Origin: Vigna angularis
Taxonomy: Eukaryota; Streptophyta; Magnoliopsida; Fabales; Fabaceae
Length of the DNA: 64,000 nt
Direction: 5' to 3'
Assembly: GCF_016808095.1 (NCBI RefSeq)
Contig: NC_068976.1
Location: 23,716,371-23,780,370, forward strand
Shown here: positions 31,980 to 45,301 of the stretch, piece by piece
Layout: the number at the start of each line of letters is the position of its first letter
Position numbering within the stretch: the stretch's first letter is position 1
The notes under the pieces: model-generated
The model's database searches: none
The model's input: the letters and a program-made list of their open reading frames with translations, nothing else
What the model was told of the DNA's origin: nothing
Position numbers and translations under genes: made by a program

Positions 31980-34454
31980 TAGGTATTACTAAGATGGGGA
32001 TGTAGTGAGAGGATATGTAAGAACCGTTCAGACAGTGCAATTCTATACGTACTTAATAATATAAATTTCATCAATAAAATTTCTTGTTATCAGAGGCAGG
32101 GATGAATAGACAGCAAAGATGCATGCATGCATGTTTTCTTGCTTCTCTTTTCTCCTCACCTTTCTTACGACAAGAGATAGGGTTGAGCAAGTTTTAAGGT
32201 TGTGTCTGTGATGTGTGATTAGTTTGAGATGTCTGATGTACACATAAGTTGTCATAAATCATGATTTTTTTTCTTCTTCTGCTGTAACCGTGTATCACCT
32301 CTTTGCTGTTAATTTTTGTCCTTAATTCTCTGTGTTTTTCGTGTCTTTAAACTTTACAACCATGTGTATTGATTCTGAAAGCAGAAAAATTAAAGAGCAG
32401 AAGCTTAATTTAACAGGGTCAATGCTGCAATATTTAATTCTCCCCTAATAAATATGCCTGATAACTTAAATGGATAACGACTGCAAGATGTTAATTTCAT
32501 GACTATATAAATGTCAAAAATAAATTCTTATGAATTAAAATTATCCTCAATGAGAAAAAAAAATTACAGGTAAATCTTAATCCTTAATTACCTTTAGTCA
32601 ATACACGTGTTAAGAAGAAGAGAAAAGGAAATTTAAATAGCCTTGAACTGACTTGTCATAAAAGTTGAAAAATAAAAGCTGTGGAATGAATATCACATAA
32701 AAGATTTAAATCATGTTTCGCGGTTTTTGTGGACATTTTTCTTTCAGTTCTAAAACATTTTTTTTAATAAAACCTGTTTGAAGAATTATTTTAATTTGAT
32801 TAAAACTAATTGCCTCGTTGAATGAAAAAATATTTCGACAACTATAAACAAAAGTATGTAAATTGATTTGTATAAACGCAACTAAGTTATATATTGTATT
32901 ATTAGTTAAGCATATCTAATAATTAATTACAACTAAGTTGATTAAAATAGATTTAGTTTTATCCAAAACAAACTCATCAAACATGACTTTTTTTATAAAA
33001 AAACTACGTTTTAATAAAAAAAGAATTTTATCTCCTGAATAAATATACTTAGCTGTCAACCCCATACAATTTTAATTAAAATTGTTTTTTATTAATTTAA
33101 ATAGTTTATATTTAATATTTTTATTAATTTAAATAGTTTATAATGAAAAAGATTGTTATTAATTAATTATAATTTGTAAAAAAAAATAATATAATAATAA
33201 AAATTCAAAAAAATAAATTATAATGAAATATAATTTTTTTGAATTTTTAATTAAATAATTACAATAATTATAGTTATAAATTATTTAATTGAAATTATTT
33301 TATAAGAAATTTAATTTAATTACAAAAATAATTAAAATCATGAAATTTATTTATTTAATAATATTAAAAAAAATAATTATTAATTAGATATAATTTTAAT
33401 TATTTTATTTAAAAACATTTTTATAAATTATAAATGATTTTAATTAAAAAAAATTAAAATTTAAGAAAAGTAAAAATGTGTGGGGTGCACGACTTCCCTT
33501 ATTGAAGTCGTCAACCCCCCATGACTTCAATCTTTTTTTATGAAAAAAGCACATGATAATCAATTATCATGTCCTAAAGTCGTTTTTGGGGTGCACGATT
33601 TCACCTTTGACCACGGTGTCAGGGTGAAATCGTGTAGGGGGATACGACTTCTTCATTGAAAGTTGTCTGGCCCTCCACGACTTGCCTATTTTTGTATTTT
33701 GAAATTGTTTTGCCTATTTTCACAATATTTCAGGCAAATTTGCCTAGTTTGGTACAAAAGCCCCATCTTTTTAGAAAAGTATTTATTTTGAATGTGAGAA
33801 AAATATAATTAACTCATAATATGTAGCAAATCTAAATGCTTTTAATTTGTCAAAGAACTATATACAAACATTTTAATCAGACTAATAGACTTTGTAAAAG
33901 GTTTCAATAAACTTGGTTGGTTGCATATATATGAAAATTAAGCAGCAACATAAGATGTTGAACTAAATATATTTAATTTTTCTTGATTGATTAAACATAT
34001 TTTAAAGTATACAAGATAGTCATTTAATTTTATTGTATGAAAAGTTCATCTAGATCTGAATCAAAACTAAATAAAATATCTAAATTTGGAAGTTTAAAAT
34101 AATGAATTAATGAATAATAAGTTTATAGAATTTTTTATTATATGTTATTTAAATTTTTTAATGTATAACTTAGATTAATACTTAAATTTTTTAATGTATA
34201 AGTTTAAAACAATGTAACTCTTATAATTAAATTGGTTGAGCGACGTTAAAAAAATAATAACTAGACACTCTAACAGTACTTTTTTAAATGATGTAAAATT
34301 ACTTTTTTAAATGATGTAGTACTATAAAGATGTTAATGACGTGGAATTTCGTTTTCTTTAAATAGAAAATTGGAGAAAAGTGATAACAGAAATTAGGATT
34401 CATGAATTGGGAAAATTGAGGGAGTTTAATAAAATATATTTCTTTTGAGAATCA
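31980..34454. other. Intergenic DNA after GRP-C
   Basis: No supported gene. 33060-33470 is almost pure A/T. 33481-33760 is a GC-richer palindromic patch, listed separately. Confidence 0.5.
33481..33670. repeat. Palindromic 'GGTGCACGACTTC' module
   Basis: GGTGCACGACTTCCC and GGTGCACGATTTCACC occur in direct order about 112 bp apart. Several CGACTTC/GAAGTCG inverted pairs are present (for example 33489/33506 and 33606/33628), and TGATAATCAATTATCA is a near-perfect palindrome. It looks like a small repeat capable of folding. The family is not recognised. Confidence 0.45.
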
Positions 34455-34625
34455 GTGTCTTTTCCGTATTTCTCAAACCTACGAGGAGGAAAAGATGTTC
34501 ATGGTTATGCTATAAGGAGAGGTTATGAGCAAAATGTATACGTGGCAACCTTCATTATTGTCCTTATGCGAAGCTCAGGTATATTCATGGGTCAAAAAGA
34601 GTTTTTGATCTTTCATCGAATAGGA
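34455..34625 (+). pseudogene. Fragment of a pentatricopeptide repeat (PPR) gene
   Basis: The frame reads FSNLRGGKDVHGYAIRRGYE followed by QNVYVAT. This matches the common plant PPR phrase 'GKEVHGYAIRRGY...NVYVATALIDLYAKCG'. After that the text degrades (FIIVLMRSSGIFMG) and no further PPR motif follows. There is no start or organellar transit peptide and no adjoining repeats, so this is a short orphan relic of one repeat or less. Intact PPR proteins of this kind bind organellar RNA. Confidence 0.5.
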
Positions 34626-34679
34626 GCTTGGTTATTTCATTATTTTATATCGGTTAAAGATAAATTTTATCGTATATAA

Positions 34680-36600
34680 GTATATATAAATTTCATTTTA
34701 AAAATTAATTTTGTAAGATTAAATAATAATTAAATTTATATTTTTATATGATCCTATGATATAAAATGTGTTGTTTGTATTGGAAGTAAACACCTTTTGG
34801 TGTCTATTGCGTTTCCGAATGATTGGATAAAGGTTATGAAATATTTATATTTTTAATAGTCTAAATAATATATAGTTTTTTCTGTGTAATTTTTATTGTA
34901 TATAAGTGGAAACATTTATTTCTTAATATATCTTATGTTTTTAAAAAAAAAATTTGAAATTTTTTAGAATAAAATAATAAAATAAAAAATAAAATTAACT
35001 ACTTATAAGATGAAATTAACTTCTGTATAAATTAATTTATAAAAATTATTTTATATTAATTATTTTAAAACATAATATAATTATGGTACATTAAAAAACT
35101 TCAAAGTAATTGAAGAAAATAGTAGCATATATCTCAAATCGATTGATTTTGTAGTTTTTTCTGTTTTATATGCCCACTCCACATCATTTATCCTACCCAA
35201 TAGTGGATGGTAATTAATAGCGTCCAACTACTTTTGACTATTAATTAAAGGTGTTATTGCAATGGTGTAAGATGTACACACAATATTTTTTCCCAATGTA
35301 TAGAATATTATACATAAAAAAAATCTAAAAACAATATAACTTTAACATTATGTTCAGACCCTAACCCCTGGATATGTAGGTCAGAAGGAGTTTAATTTCA
35401 TTTATTACTGACTGTTAAGTTTACCTAATTCTTAGGACTATGATGTTGTTTGTGTTCGGTAAAAAAAAAAAGTAAAAATAACAAGAAGTACAATATTAGT
35501 AGTTTGAGTTTTAAATATTGATACATAATAAATATTCAACACTAAAAATACAATATAATTACATGTCATCTTAGTGGGATCTTGGAGACTTTATAGATTA
35601 TATTATATTATGAATATCAATTTCAATTATAAATATAAAATTTATAATTTATTTATTTATTTTTATGTTTATTAATATGTATTAAGAATTTTATATTATT
35701 TGATTTGTTCAAAGAGAAATTTTATTTTTATCAAAAGAAATATACGTATATTAAAATAATAATAATAATAAATAAAACATGATCTTAAGATGTATTTAAA
35801 TTACTGTAAAAACTATTTTCGGTTTAAAGAAGTTTTAATACTCTTAAGAGTAGGTAAAACAACCAAGTGAAACGTACTTTTAAATTAACAATTTATCCTG
35901 ATTCATATATTTAACTAGTCTAAAAAGGGATGATTATACATATTCCCAACTATTCTCTATTGTTTTAAATATAAATTAAATATTTTTTATAAAAAAATCA
36001 CAAAAAATATTATATAATTAAATATTCGATGTGAATGTTAAAAAGCATCAGTGTTTTCTAATACAGTCTTTTTAAAAAAAAAATAATTATATAAATATAA
36101 AATAAAAATTTAAACTAATAATTAATTGAATATATTTTAATAATTTAAAATAAAAATAGTGACATATATCTATCTATCTATCTATATATATTCCTATCCT
36201 CATAACCAATTTAACTTGGTGAAATGGGTTGACTTAAGATCCCTACGTCTCCTAGGTTCCATATAGCTAAGAATTTATCACGGTTCGGAAACGATCTACA
36301 TTACTATCTTTTTACAAACAAATGGTATGGAAAATTTAAATGCACAGTGAAAGATGAAATTATATGAAAGCTTTTAGAATTGAAAAGAACAAATAGCATG
36401 GGATGTAACTCTAAATCCGGTGACTAAATTTAAGAACAAATATCCATATGCTTAAGTTTAAAATGAAAACATTTTGAGGAGTTATGATTTTGCAGACACA
36501 GAAAATAAAAAGTCATAAGCTATTGTAAAATTAAGTTCAACATGCAAATCTAGGTCTGATAAAGAAATAAAAAGCTAAAAGAAGGAGGAATAGTTCCAAT
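34680..36600. other. Intergenic DNA, no gene recognised
   Basis: AT-rich. It contains a short TATC repeat near 36168-36187 and no supported frame. It ends at the 3' side of the EMF1-like gene. Confidence 0.5.
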
Positions 36601-36604
36601 TCAG

Positions 36605-39600
36605 CTAGGGCTTCTTTGGCTTCTTGTTCTGCTTGGAAGACGAGCCACAGCTTTTTCCCCCACTAACCCTCTTTCGCACTTCATCTTTTTCCTCCCTCAG
36701 GTAGGGATTCTCTGCTTCAATTGGAGTAAATTCAGCTGGGTTTCTGTTTGTCCCACAAAGCATTTCAGAGATTGCTGCAGCATGTGATTTTCCAGACAAG
36801 TTATCTTTCAGGGAACCATAGGTCTGAGATGAACCAATTGTATCCATTTTTGTCTTTGAAGATTCACCTGGATTAAGTTTCCGGAGAATTGGATCACTGC
36901 CTCCTGTGCCAACATTCAAGTCCATAGATATTTCCTTCAACTGCTTAATCTGTGATTCAGGTTCTTCATTTACCATATTAATTTGAGATATTTGCAACAA
37001 CGCGACTAAAGCCTCCAGTTCATTTTGCTCCCTCGTCGTTTCATCAATCTCCTGCAAGAAGATGGTAACAAATTTCATTTTCTTGGCACTGGTGTGCTCT
37101 GTAATCAAAATTTCACATACTACATGATAAAATAAAAGCAAACCATTCTTTTATACTGTATTAAAACATTTAATCATCTAAACTTGTCATAGAGATTCAT
37201 TTGAGACTCTCGGTAAACTCAATAGAAGCTTCTCACTAAACTTTATAGAAGCATGGATGCATGAAAGAGTGACTTTTAATAAACTTGTCATGGAAATTCA
37301 TGAGATTCTCATTAATATATAGTACTTAAATAAAATATGTAAACTAATATTATTTATAAGAAAACATATAATTATAATCTCTATTTGACATAAACATGTT
37401 GCTGTAGCATGATTTCGAATGAATAACTAAGATTATTAATGATAAAACTAATGTTTTCTCTTAAAAGATATATATTGGAAGATTTAAAAGATGTAAGGAA
37501 GACTATTAAAAAATGGACATTATCATGAAGGTGGAAGTTCATGATTAATTATTTATTAGTGTCTTTTATCATTTTATCCTTGTCCTATCCCATCTTATCC
37601 AAGACAACCTAAAAGAAGCAAGAATGGATGCGAAAAAATTAAATGAAAATCACTGGAAATGAAACATAATATGAAGTGGTTTGAATGGGAGAAACTAATG
37701 GTACAAATAATAAAATAATAAAAGAGATGTTACAATAAATTCAAGATGCACGTTACATAAGGATAAGAAAGATGAATGCGTTAGCAGAGGAGATCACACA
37801 CAATAATACACAATGAAATTGCATAAAGAAGATACAAAATGGGATCATAGGAGATGAAGAAACCAATGGTACAAATAATAAAAGAGATGTTACAATAAAT
37901 TCAAGGATGCGCATTACATAAGGATAAGGAAGATGAATGCGTTTGGAGAGGAGATCACACTCAATAATACACGATGAAATTGCATAAAGAGGATACAACA
38001 TGGGATCATAGGAGATGAAGAAACACTACGTGGAACATTTTGGTGTGTAAAAGCTGTACCTACTATCTTTTTGTACAAAAAGTCTTTAAATAACAAATTA
38101 ACAAGCATATGACAATTTACTAAATAGAGGAACCATATTGGGTAGTAGAAAGTGTTATGTGTGAAACTTGTGATGAATTAGTAAGCCACTCATTTTTTAC
38201 TTGGAGTGTTGAGAGTGCATCATAATAGAGCAAAGAACCATTTACTAGGGTTAGAAATTTTAGGAGTCACTTTAAAAAAAAAATTTGTCTAGAGAATAAT
38301 GTGGGTGGATGTGTAGTATGACCGTCCGGTCAGTTAAAGAACCGGTCAGTCAAAGAACTAGACAGTCAATCAGCCTATAATCTCATGTGAGCTGATCGTT
38401 AAATCGATCGATTAGACTAAAATCAGAGTTAATGTTAAGGATAATTATATTAACCTTAAGCTAGACCATTACTGTTTGGGTCATGATTAGGTCAACACTG
38501 ATCCTAATCAGAAGTTCATTCCGAAGTCTATAAATATAGGTTTGTGGTATTCAGGTAGTTGATTACATTTATTACGCATTGATTGTCAGCATTATCAAAC
38601 ATACACTGACTTTAGCATCAAAGTGCTTTCTGTAGGTAACACTTTAGTTCGACCAAACGACAGTTAACATAGAGTGCAGGAAGAACTTTGACCTAAGCTC
38701 GGAGATTGGAGAGCATGTGGAGAAGTAGACTTAACCTCGACCCCTTAAATCGAAACAAGTTATATAGAAAAATACAAATAAGATTATCTTTAAGAATCTT
38801 AAAATAGATGGTGAGGAAGTGTTCACATTAGTACAAATAAGTACCCAAAATTAACATTTGCATATTTTGATTAGTGTTTGAGTTCGATCACATGCCTTAA
38901 ATATATCTTAAGAACATTTTATTTTTGCTGAGAAGAGGGAATTGGGTAACATTCTTTGTAGATGAGTGAATACAATATAGAATACAAGGGTGAAAGCATT
39001 AAAGTGGTCCAATATAGAATGTTGTGGATTGCTAAAACTAGAGATAAAGGAAATAAACTTGTTATTATTCCTATAAAGCTACAGTTTTAGGAAAGGATAT
39101 GTCGAGAACTAATATGAAGGTGGAACTTATGAGAAGGGAGTTAAAGAAAAGTATATAGAGATTAATCTTTAAAAGGAAGAAGAGTTGGGAAGCTTTGTTG
39201 AAACTCACATGGATGGACATTTCCAAAATCACATGTGTAGATATAAAAGTTAGAACGAATATGTAATGAATGTGGAGGTTGAAGACCCTTCACTTATGTC
39301 ACCACATGTATGAGTTCTTTAACATAGATGTTGAATGTTTTATTAAATTGTAACTAAATATTTTTCAATGACATTATGTTATATAGTTCATGCAAAAGTA
39401 ATGTGCTACTTTATTAAAAAGCTTTGGTCTTAGTCTTCTAGGTTATTATGTGGGTATAACATAATATTACTTAATCATGTATTTTGTCATCACGTCTAAG
39501 GATGTAATGTTACAAGAGACGGAAATGTGAGTGGCTTGCATGTTCCATTGTTTCAATTTATGCATGACTGTGAGCTATGATTTGATATTATCTCCGCTCA

Positions 39601-42600
39601 CGAAAGAGGATTTGGGGATGAATACTATAGATGAGTGTGTTTTTACAATATTACCCTACACAGGTGAGGTAATCAATTCCATGTGATGGAATCGATTCTA
39701 AATGAGAAGTACAACTTTATGGTTGCGTGAGGAACTGATATTGTGCAAGGGTGTCTGTGTGAGGGAATCGATTTTGCATCTCCATGGTTGGTGAGAGAGG
39801 TGAAGGGTGGTTCTATAGTTCCATGGTAGGATGTTTTGAGGTTTGTTATAAGGAAGTGCATGGGAAGTTACTAATCAACTTTGAGAGGAGAGTTTAAAGC
39901 TTTGCATATGAAGGACATTCGAATTCAAGGTATGACAAATTATGAATCAAGTGTTACAATTGTGATAAATTTTAACATTATGCTTCTAAATATAGAAACC
40001 CTAAAAAAAATAAAGTCGAAGAGAAAGCCAACTATGCTAAAGAAAGGTGTAAAGAAGATTGTACCTTGCTACTAGCTTACAAGGGCCAAGATAAAGCCAA
40101 TGATAATCAGTGGTACCTTGACAGTGGATCAAGTAACCATATGTGTGGAAAAAGAAACATGTTCGTAGTGCTTGATGAATCAGTACAGGGAAATGTGACT
40201 TTTGGAGATGAATCAAAGGTGGCGGTGAAAGAAAAAAGTAATGTCCTTATCCAACTAAAGAATGGAGAACACCAATTAATTTCCAATATGTATTATGTGT
40301 AAAGCATGAAGAACAACATCTTGAGCTTATGATAACTCTTAGAGAAAGGTTATAATATTCAACTTAAGAATAATAACCTTTCTATAATAGATAATACAAG
40401 TAAATTCATTGCAAAGGTGCCAATGACAAAAACTAGAATGTTTGTGCTCAACATTCAAAGTGATGGCGCAATATGTCTCAAGATGTGCTACAAAGACCAA
40501 TCATGGCTTTGGCATCTTCGATTTGGCCATCTTAATTTTAAAGGATCAAAGTTCCTCTCCAAGAAGGTAATGATGAGATGGTTTCCTTGTATTACTCACC
40601 CCAACCAAGTTTGTGAAGGATGTCTATTTAGAAAACAATTTCAATTGAGTTTTTCGAATGAGTCAGACTCAAGAGCTCAAAAGCCATTAGCACTCATACT
40701 CACAGATGTGTAAGGCCCAATCAAGCTAAGATCATTCGGTAAGAATATTGATTTCCTTCTCTTCATTAATGACTTTTCAAGAAAAACATGAGTATATTTC
40801 TTAAAAGAGAAATCAGAAGTATTCGAGAACTTCAAGAAGTTTAAAGCACATGTTGAGAAGGAAAGTGGCCTTGTGATCAAAGCTTTGAGATCCGATCATG
40901 ATGGAGAGTTCACATCAAAATAGTTTCAGAAGTATCGTAGAGATAATGCAATTAGACGACAATTGATGGTGCCAAGATCCCCTCAACAAAATAGAGTGAC
41001 GGAAGGGAAGAATAGAATAATCCTAGAGATGACAAGGAGCATGCTTAAAAGCAAGAAACTTCCAAAGCAGTTTTGGGCCAAAGCCATTGGATGTGCAATT
41101 TATCTTACCAACCACTCTCCAACAAGAAGCGTTAGTGGAAAAACACTAGAAGAAGCTTGGAGTGGAAGAAAACCATGTATTTCTCATCTTAGAGTCTTTG
41201 AAAGCATAACTCATGTCCATGTACCAGATGAGAAGCGAAGTAAGCTTGATGACTAAAGTGAAAAATACATTTTCATTGGTTACGATGTCAACTCAAAAGG
41301 GTACAAACACTACAATCCTGATATAAGGAAAAACAATAATTAGTCAAAATGTAGTGTTTGATGAAGAAGGAGAATGAGATTGGTCGACAAACTATAAGGA
41401 CGATACCTTCTTCTCGTGCGTTGAAGAAGATGACGTGGAACAACCATAAGAACCGTAAGAGGCACCTGCTACTCCACCTACTTAACCAAATTCAACCCTC
41501 AAGAAGATGAAAGCTAGTGAAAGAACTTCATGTTTTCAAAGTCTCCAAAAAATCTGAGGTAACTGAAAATCTAGACAATGTTACTTCATTTTGTTTATTT
41601 GCAGACTGTGAGTCCATGAATTTCCAAGAAGCAATTGAAAAGAACAGTTGGAGAAATACTATGGATGAAGAGATCAAGGCGATAAAGAAGAATGATACAT
41701 GGGAGCTAGTCTCGCTTCCAAAAGGGCACAAAGCAATTGGTATCAAGTAGGTGTAGAAAGCAAAGAAGAACTCCAAAGGAGAAGTTCAGATATACAAGGC
41801 AAGATTGGTGGCAAAAGTCTACAGTCAAAGAGCTGACATCGACTATGACAAGGTATTTTCTCCAATTGCTCGACTAGAAACTGTTAGACTTATTATATCA
41901 TTAACAACTTAGAATAATTGAAAGATACATCAAATATATGTCAAATCCAACTCCTTAAATAAAGTTCTTAAAGAAAAAGTCTACATCGATCAGCCACAAA
42001 GATATGAAGACAAAGGTGAAGAATACAAAGTCTTGAAATTAAAGAAGACTCTTTATGGATTGAAACTATCCCCTAGAGCTTGGAATGTTCGGATTGACAA
42101 GTACTTCAAAGAAGCGAATTTCATCAAGTGTCCATATGAGTACGCACAATATATTAAAGCTCAAGGTGGATTTTGATTGTATGCTTGTATGTCGATAAAT
42201 TGATTTTTACAGTGAACAACTCAAGCATGTTTGAGAAATTCAAGAAGGATATGACCATGGAATTTGAAATGACCGACATAGGTCTTTTGACATATTATCT
42301 CGGAATCGAAGTAAAGCAAGGAAATGAAGGAATTTTCATTACTCAAGAAAGTTATGCTAAAGACCTCTTCAAGAAGTTCAAGATGAATGATGTTAATCTA
42401 GTTAGTACTTCTATGGAATGCAACATCAAGTTGAGTAAGAATGAAGAGGGAGAAAAAGTGGATTCAACCCTCTATAAAAGTCTTGTTGGAAGTTTATGCT
42501 ATTTAACTTGTACAAGGCTAGACATTCTCTATGTCATTAGAGTCGTGAGTTACTACATGGAAGCTCCAACATCTACTCACTTCAAGTCTATGAAGAGGAT

Positions 42601-45248
42601 TCTTCAATATATCAAAAGTACAAAAATCTTTGACCTATACTACTCCATTTGTAACGATTACGATGTTGGATATAGTCCTAGCGATTGGAGTGGAGATATG
42701 GATGACCAAAGAGCACAAGTGGATTTGTGTTCTACATGGGAGACACAACCTTTACTCGGATGTCCAAGAATTCTAGGATGATGTACAAAAATATCTAGGC
42801 ATGCTTATCTATAAGATCTCTAGATAAGTTTATAATTATAAGAATGTTTTAGAAATATCTAGAGAATAAATAACCTTTAAATTAATGTTGTGGTGGCAAG
42901 ATCCTAACCATTTGGTTAAGAAAGTTCCACTAATATAAATAGGAGATGATTGTAACATTTGTAATCAAGCCAAAATAAATTAAAAACATTCAATATAACA
43001 AACTTTTCATTCTCTTAAAATATTTCAATCTTTTCCAATTTTTAAACACTTTCTTCAAGCTTCTAAAATTTTTCCTTCTAAAACTTTTTCATAAAAAGAA
43101 GGTTTAATCATTCACAAAGTCCCTATTTTCGCGTGGAATCTCAATTTAGTCCCGTTGTTTATGGAAATCTCAATTGGGTTCAAATTTATGAAAATTGGAA
43201 CAATTGGATCCTTTCTGTTAAATTGTCTCCAACGGCGTTAGTGTGTGTTTGACGTGGCACCCTGTAGTCAATTTCTTAACTGACGTGGCTGATTGAAGTA
43301 GGGGCAGCTCAAGCACGTGAATGATTAAACCTTTTTGCGTTATACCACTCTCGGCGTTATACCACTCTTTGCAAACCAAAGAAACCGAGCTTTTGTCCTT
43401 TCGAGATTTTAACATCCCTAGAATTCTTTCCAATACCTCATAAGGAAAAGTGGAGTTTGATTTTGGATTATCCCTCTTTCTCCTACACTCTATCTTCAAC
43501 TCAAGAATAGAGAAACAAAAAAAAGAGCCAAATTTTCCGACACCGTGTGGATCAACAATGAGATTTTTAAGCAGCCACCTTGTCAAATTATGGTAAAGCA
43601 ACCAATGAAAAAGGAAGACTTAAACAAAGTGAACTTAAGGAGTAGAAAAAAGAAACGGGTACAAGGAAAAGGGTTTGCAGAGAGCAGCAAATTGTCAATG
43701 ACAATAAATAATTCTCAAAAAGAAAGTGTAAAAGCAGTGAAAGAAAAGAAAAAAATTTGCTGAGTGAACTCTCCAAAGTTGAAAAAGAACCTGCTGCTAT
43801 GTACCCTTCACTGTTGACTGCAAAGGTACATGCTTTCAGCCATGTTTTCTCTTTGAACACAAGAAAACAACAGAATTTAAGAGCATTTGGAACTGAAACA
43901 AAAATTTGGAGACCCAAATGAGCTTGATGGAATCTGCGATCCGTTAAGAGGTGGAAGGAGATCCATAAGGTATATATTTATATGGGTGTATGTAAGAGGA
44001 GGAAGGAGAGAGAAAAGGTTAGGTCATTGAAAATTGGGATCTTTTTCCCTGTACAAAAACTTCTCAAATCATTTCTATCTGATGACGACGACAACTACAC
44101 ACACTCTGTCAAGGTCAACTTCGATTAAACCCTAAATCCCCAAAATGATACCCCAATTTGTGAAATGGATTGAACTTTGGACGAACCCTAGAAGAATTCA
44201 GAAGAATCTCAATCCCTAATTCGATAAAATAACAATCTCAATCCCAATTTTGGTTTAAAACTTTCATTTTCTTTTTACTAAAAAAATTGAATTATCCACG
44301 TGCTTGAGCTGCCCCTACTTTAGTTAGCCATGTCAGTTAAGAAACTGACTACAGCGTGCCACGTCAAACATACACTAACGCCGTTGGAGACAATTTAACG
44401 GAAATGATTCAATTGTTGCAATTTTCATAATTTTGGAATCCAATTGAGATTTTCATAAACAATGAGACTAAATTGAGATTTCACACGAAAATAGGAACTT
44501 CGTGAATGATTAAACCTAAAAAAGAAATATGTTCTAGTGCTATTAGAACTAATTCCGTGATTTTGTTGAGTTAGGGAATCGGTGGTGGTGTTAGAACCCA
44601 TTATGTAATTTTGTGCATGGGGAATAAGTGCTGCTATTGTCAAGCTTTGTGAGGAAGTCATCTGTTTATTAATATGCTTTTAATAATAGGAAAGCATTTC
44701 ATTAAAATAAAAGTACCACATATAATAACAAATATTAGAAAAAATTGAGTTAACCCAAACTAATAAAAACAAAAGTTAAAAGGGTTATGTATTCTCTACA
44801 CATGAATGTAATAATGTTGATGAACTATAATCATATTCAAAGCATACCACATTATTGCAAGGTTGTAGCAGTCAACTTATAAAGTATGTGAACAACTTTT
44901 CATGAGATACTTTTCAAGAAAAAAATTATAAGTTGAAATTAATTTATAAAGAAATAAATTTGTCATATTCAGTTTATGGATTATAAAGTACCATTTCACT
45001 TTGGATTTAAGAGCATTTCAAACATTAGATCGAAATGAACCCTGTAGAATTTATATAATAAAATTAAAGATAATTTTATAATTTTTCTTTTCTATCTATT
45101 AAAATATTTTTTATCTATTACACCAATTAAATTAATCACAATTTCACCTTAAATCTTTTTATCTCCAAATTTTTTAAAATAAATGACACAAATTTTATTT
45201 TTAAATTCATTTGCTTACTCATTCACAGATTTATTTTAATGTTTTATA

Positions 45249-45301
<53 letters not shown>

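Larger units (their letters stand above)
43101..44516. mobile_element. Mutator-like element carrying host gene fragment (Pack-MULE)
   Basis: About 225-bp terminal inverted repeats, 43101-43325 and 44292-44516, start GGTTTAATCATTCAC and are roughly 88-90% identical. The flanks are TAAAAAGAA (43092-43100) and TAAAAAAGAA (from 44517), a 9-bp Mutator-type target duplication with one extra A. The 960-bp interior has no transposase. It holds a fragment of a TIR1/AFB-type F-box gene next to the left repeat, plus about 800 bp of unassigned sequence. This fits the definition of a Pack-MULE: a non-autonomous Mutator element with captured gene sequence. Confidence 0.85.
42782..44532 (+). repeat. Copia LTR interrupted by a Pack-MULE
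   Basis: Sequence with 'atatctaggcatgctt', 'ataaataggagatgattgtaac' and Copia-like composition follows the RNase H remnant. After the inserted MULE (43101-44516) the LTR resumes ('aaagaaatatgttcta'). It is followed at about 44532-44546 by TGCTATTAGAACTAA, a damaged initiator-Met primer site. The LTR thus has copia coding sequence on its left and a primer site on its right. Confidence 0.6.

Noticed and set aside
31823..32074. Pro-rich minus frame opposite GRP-C exon 2
   Set aside because: Shadow of the Gly/Asn repeats of GRP-C.
36605..37141. Treating 36605-37141 as an independent 178-residue gene
   Set aside because: The first 30 residues lie upstream of a clear CTTCTTGCAG acceptor that is conserved in the 61.9-kb copy, and the phase fits the EMF1-like exon 4; it is a last exon.
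43588..43917. 109-residue minus frame inside the Pack-MULE
   Set aside because: Hydrophobic and Ser-rich without a known motif; kept only as unassigned interior.
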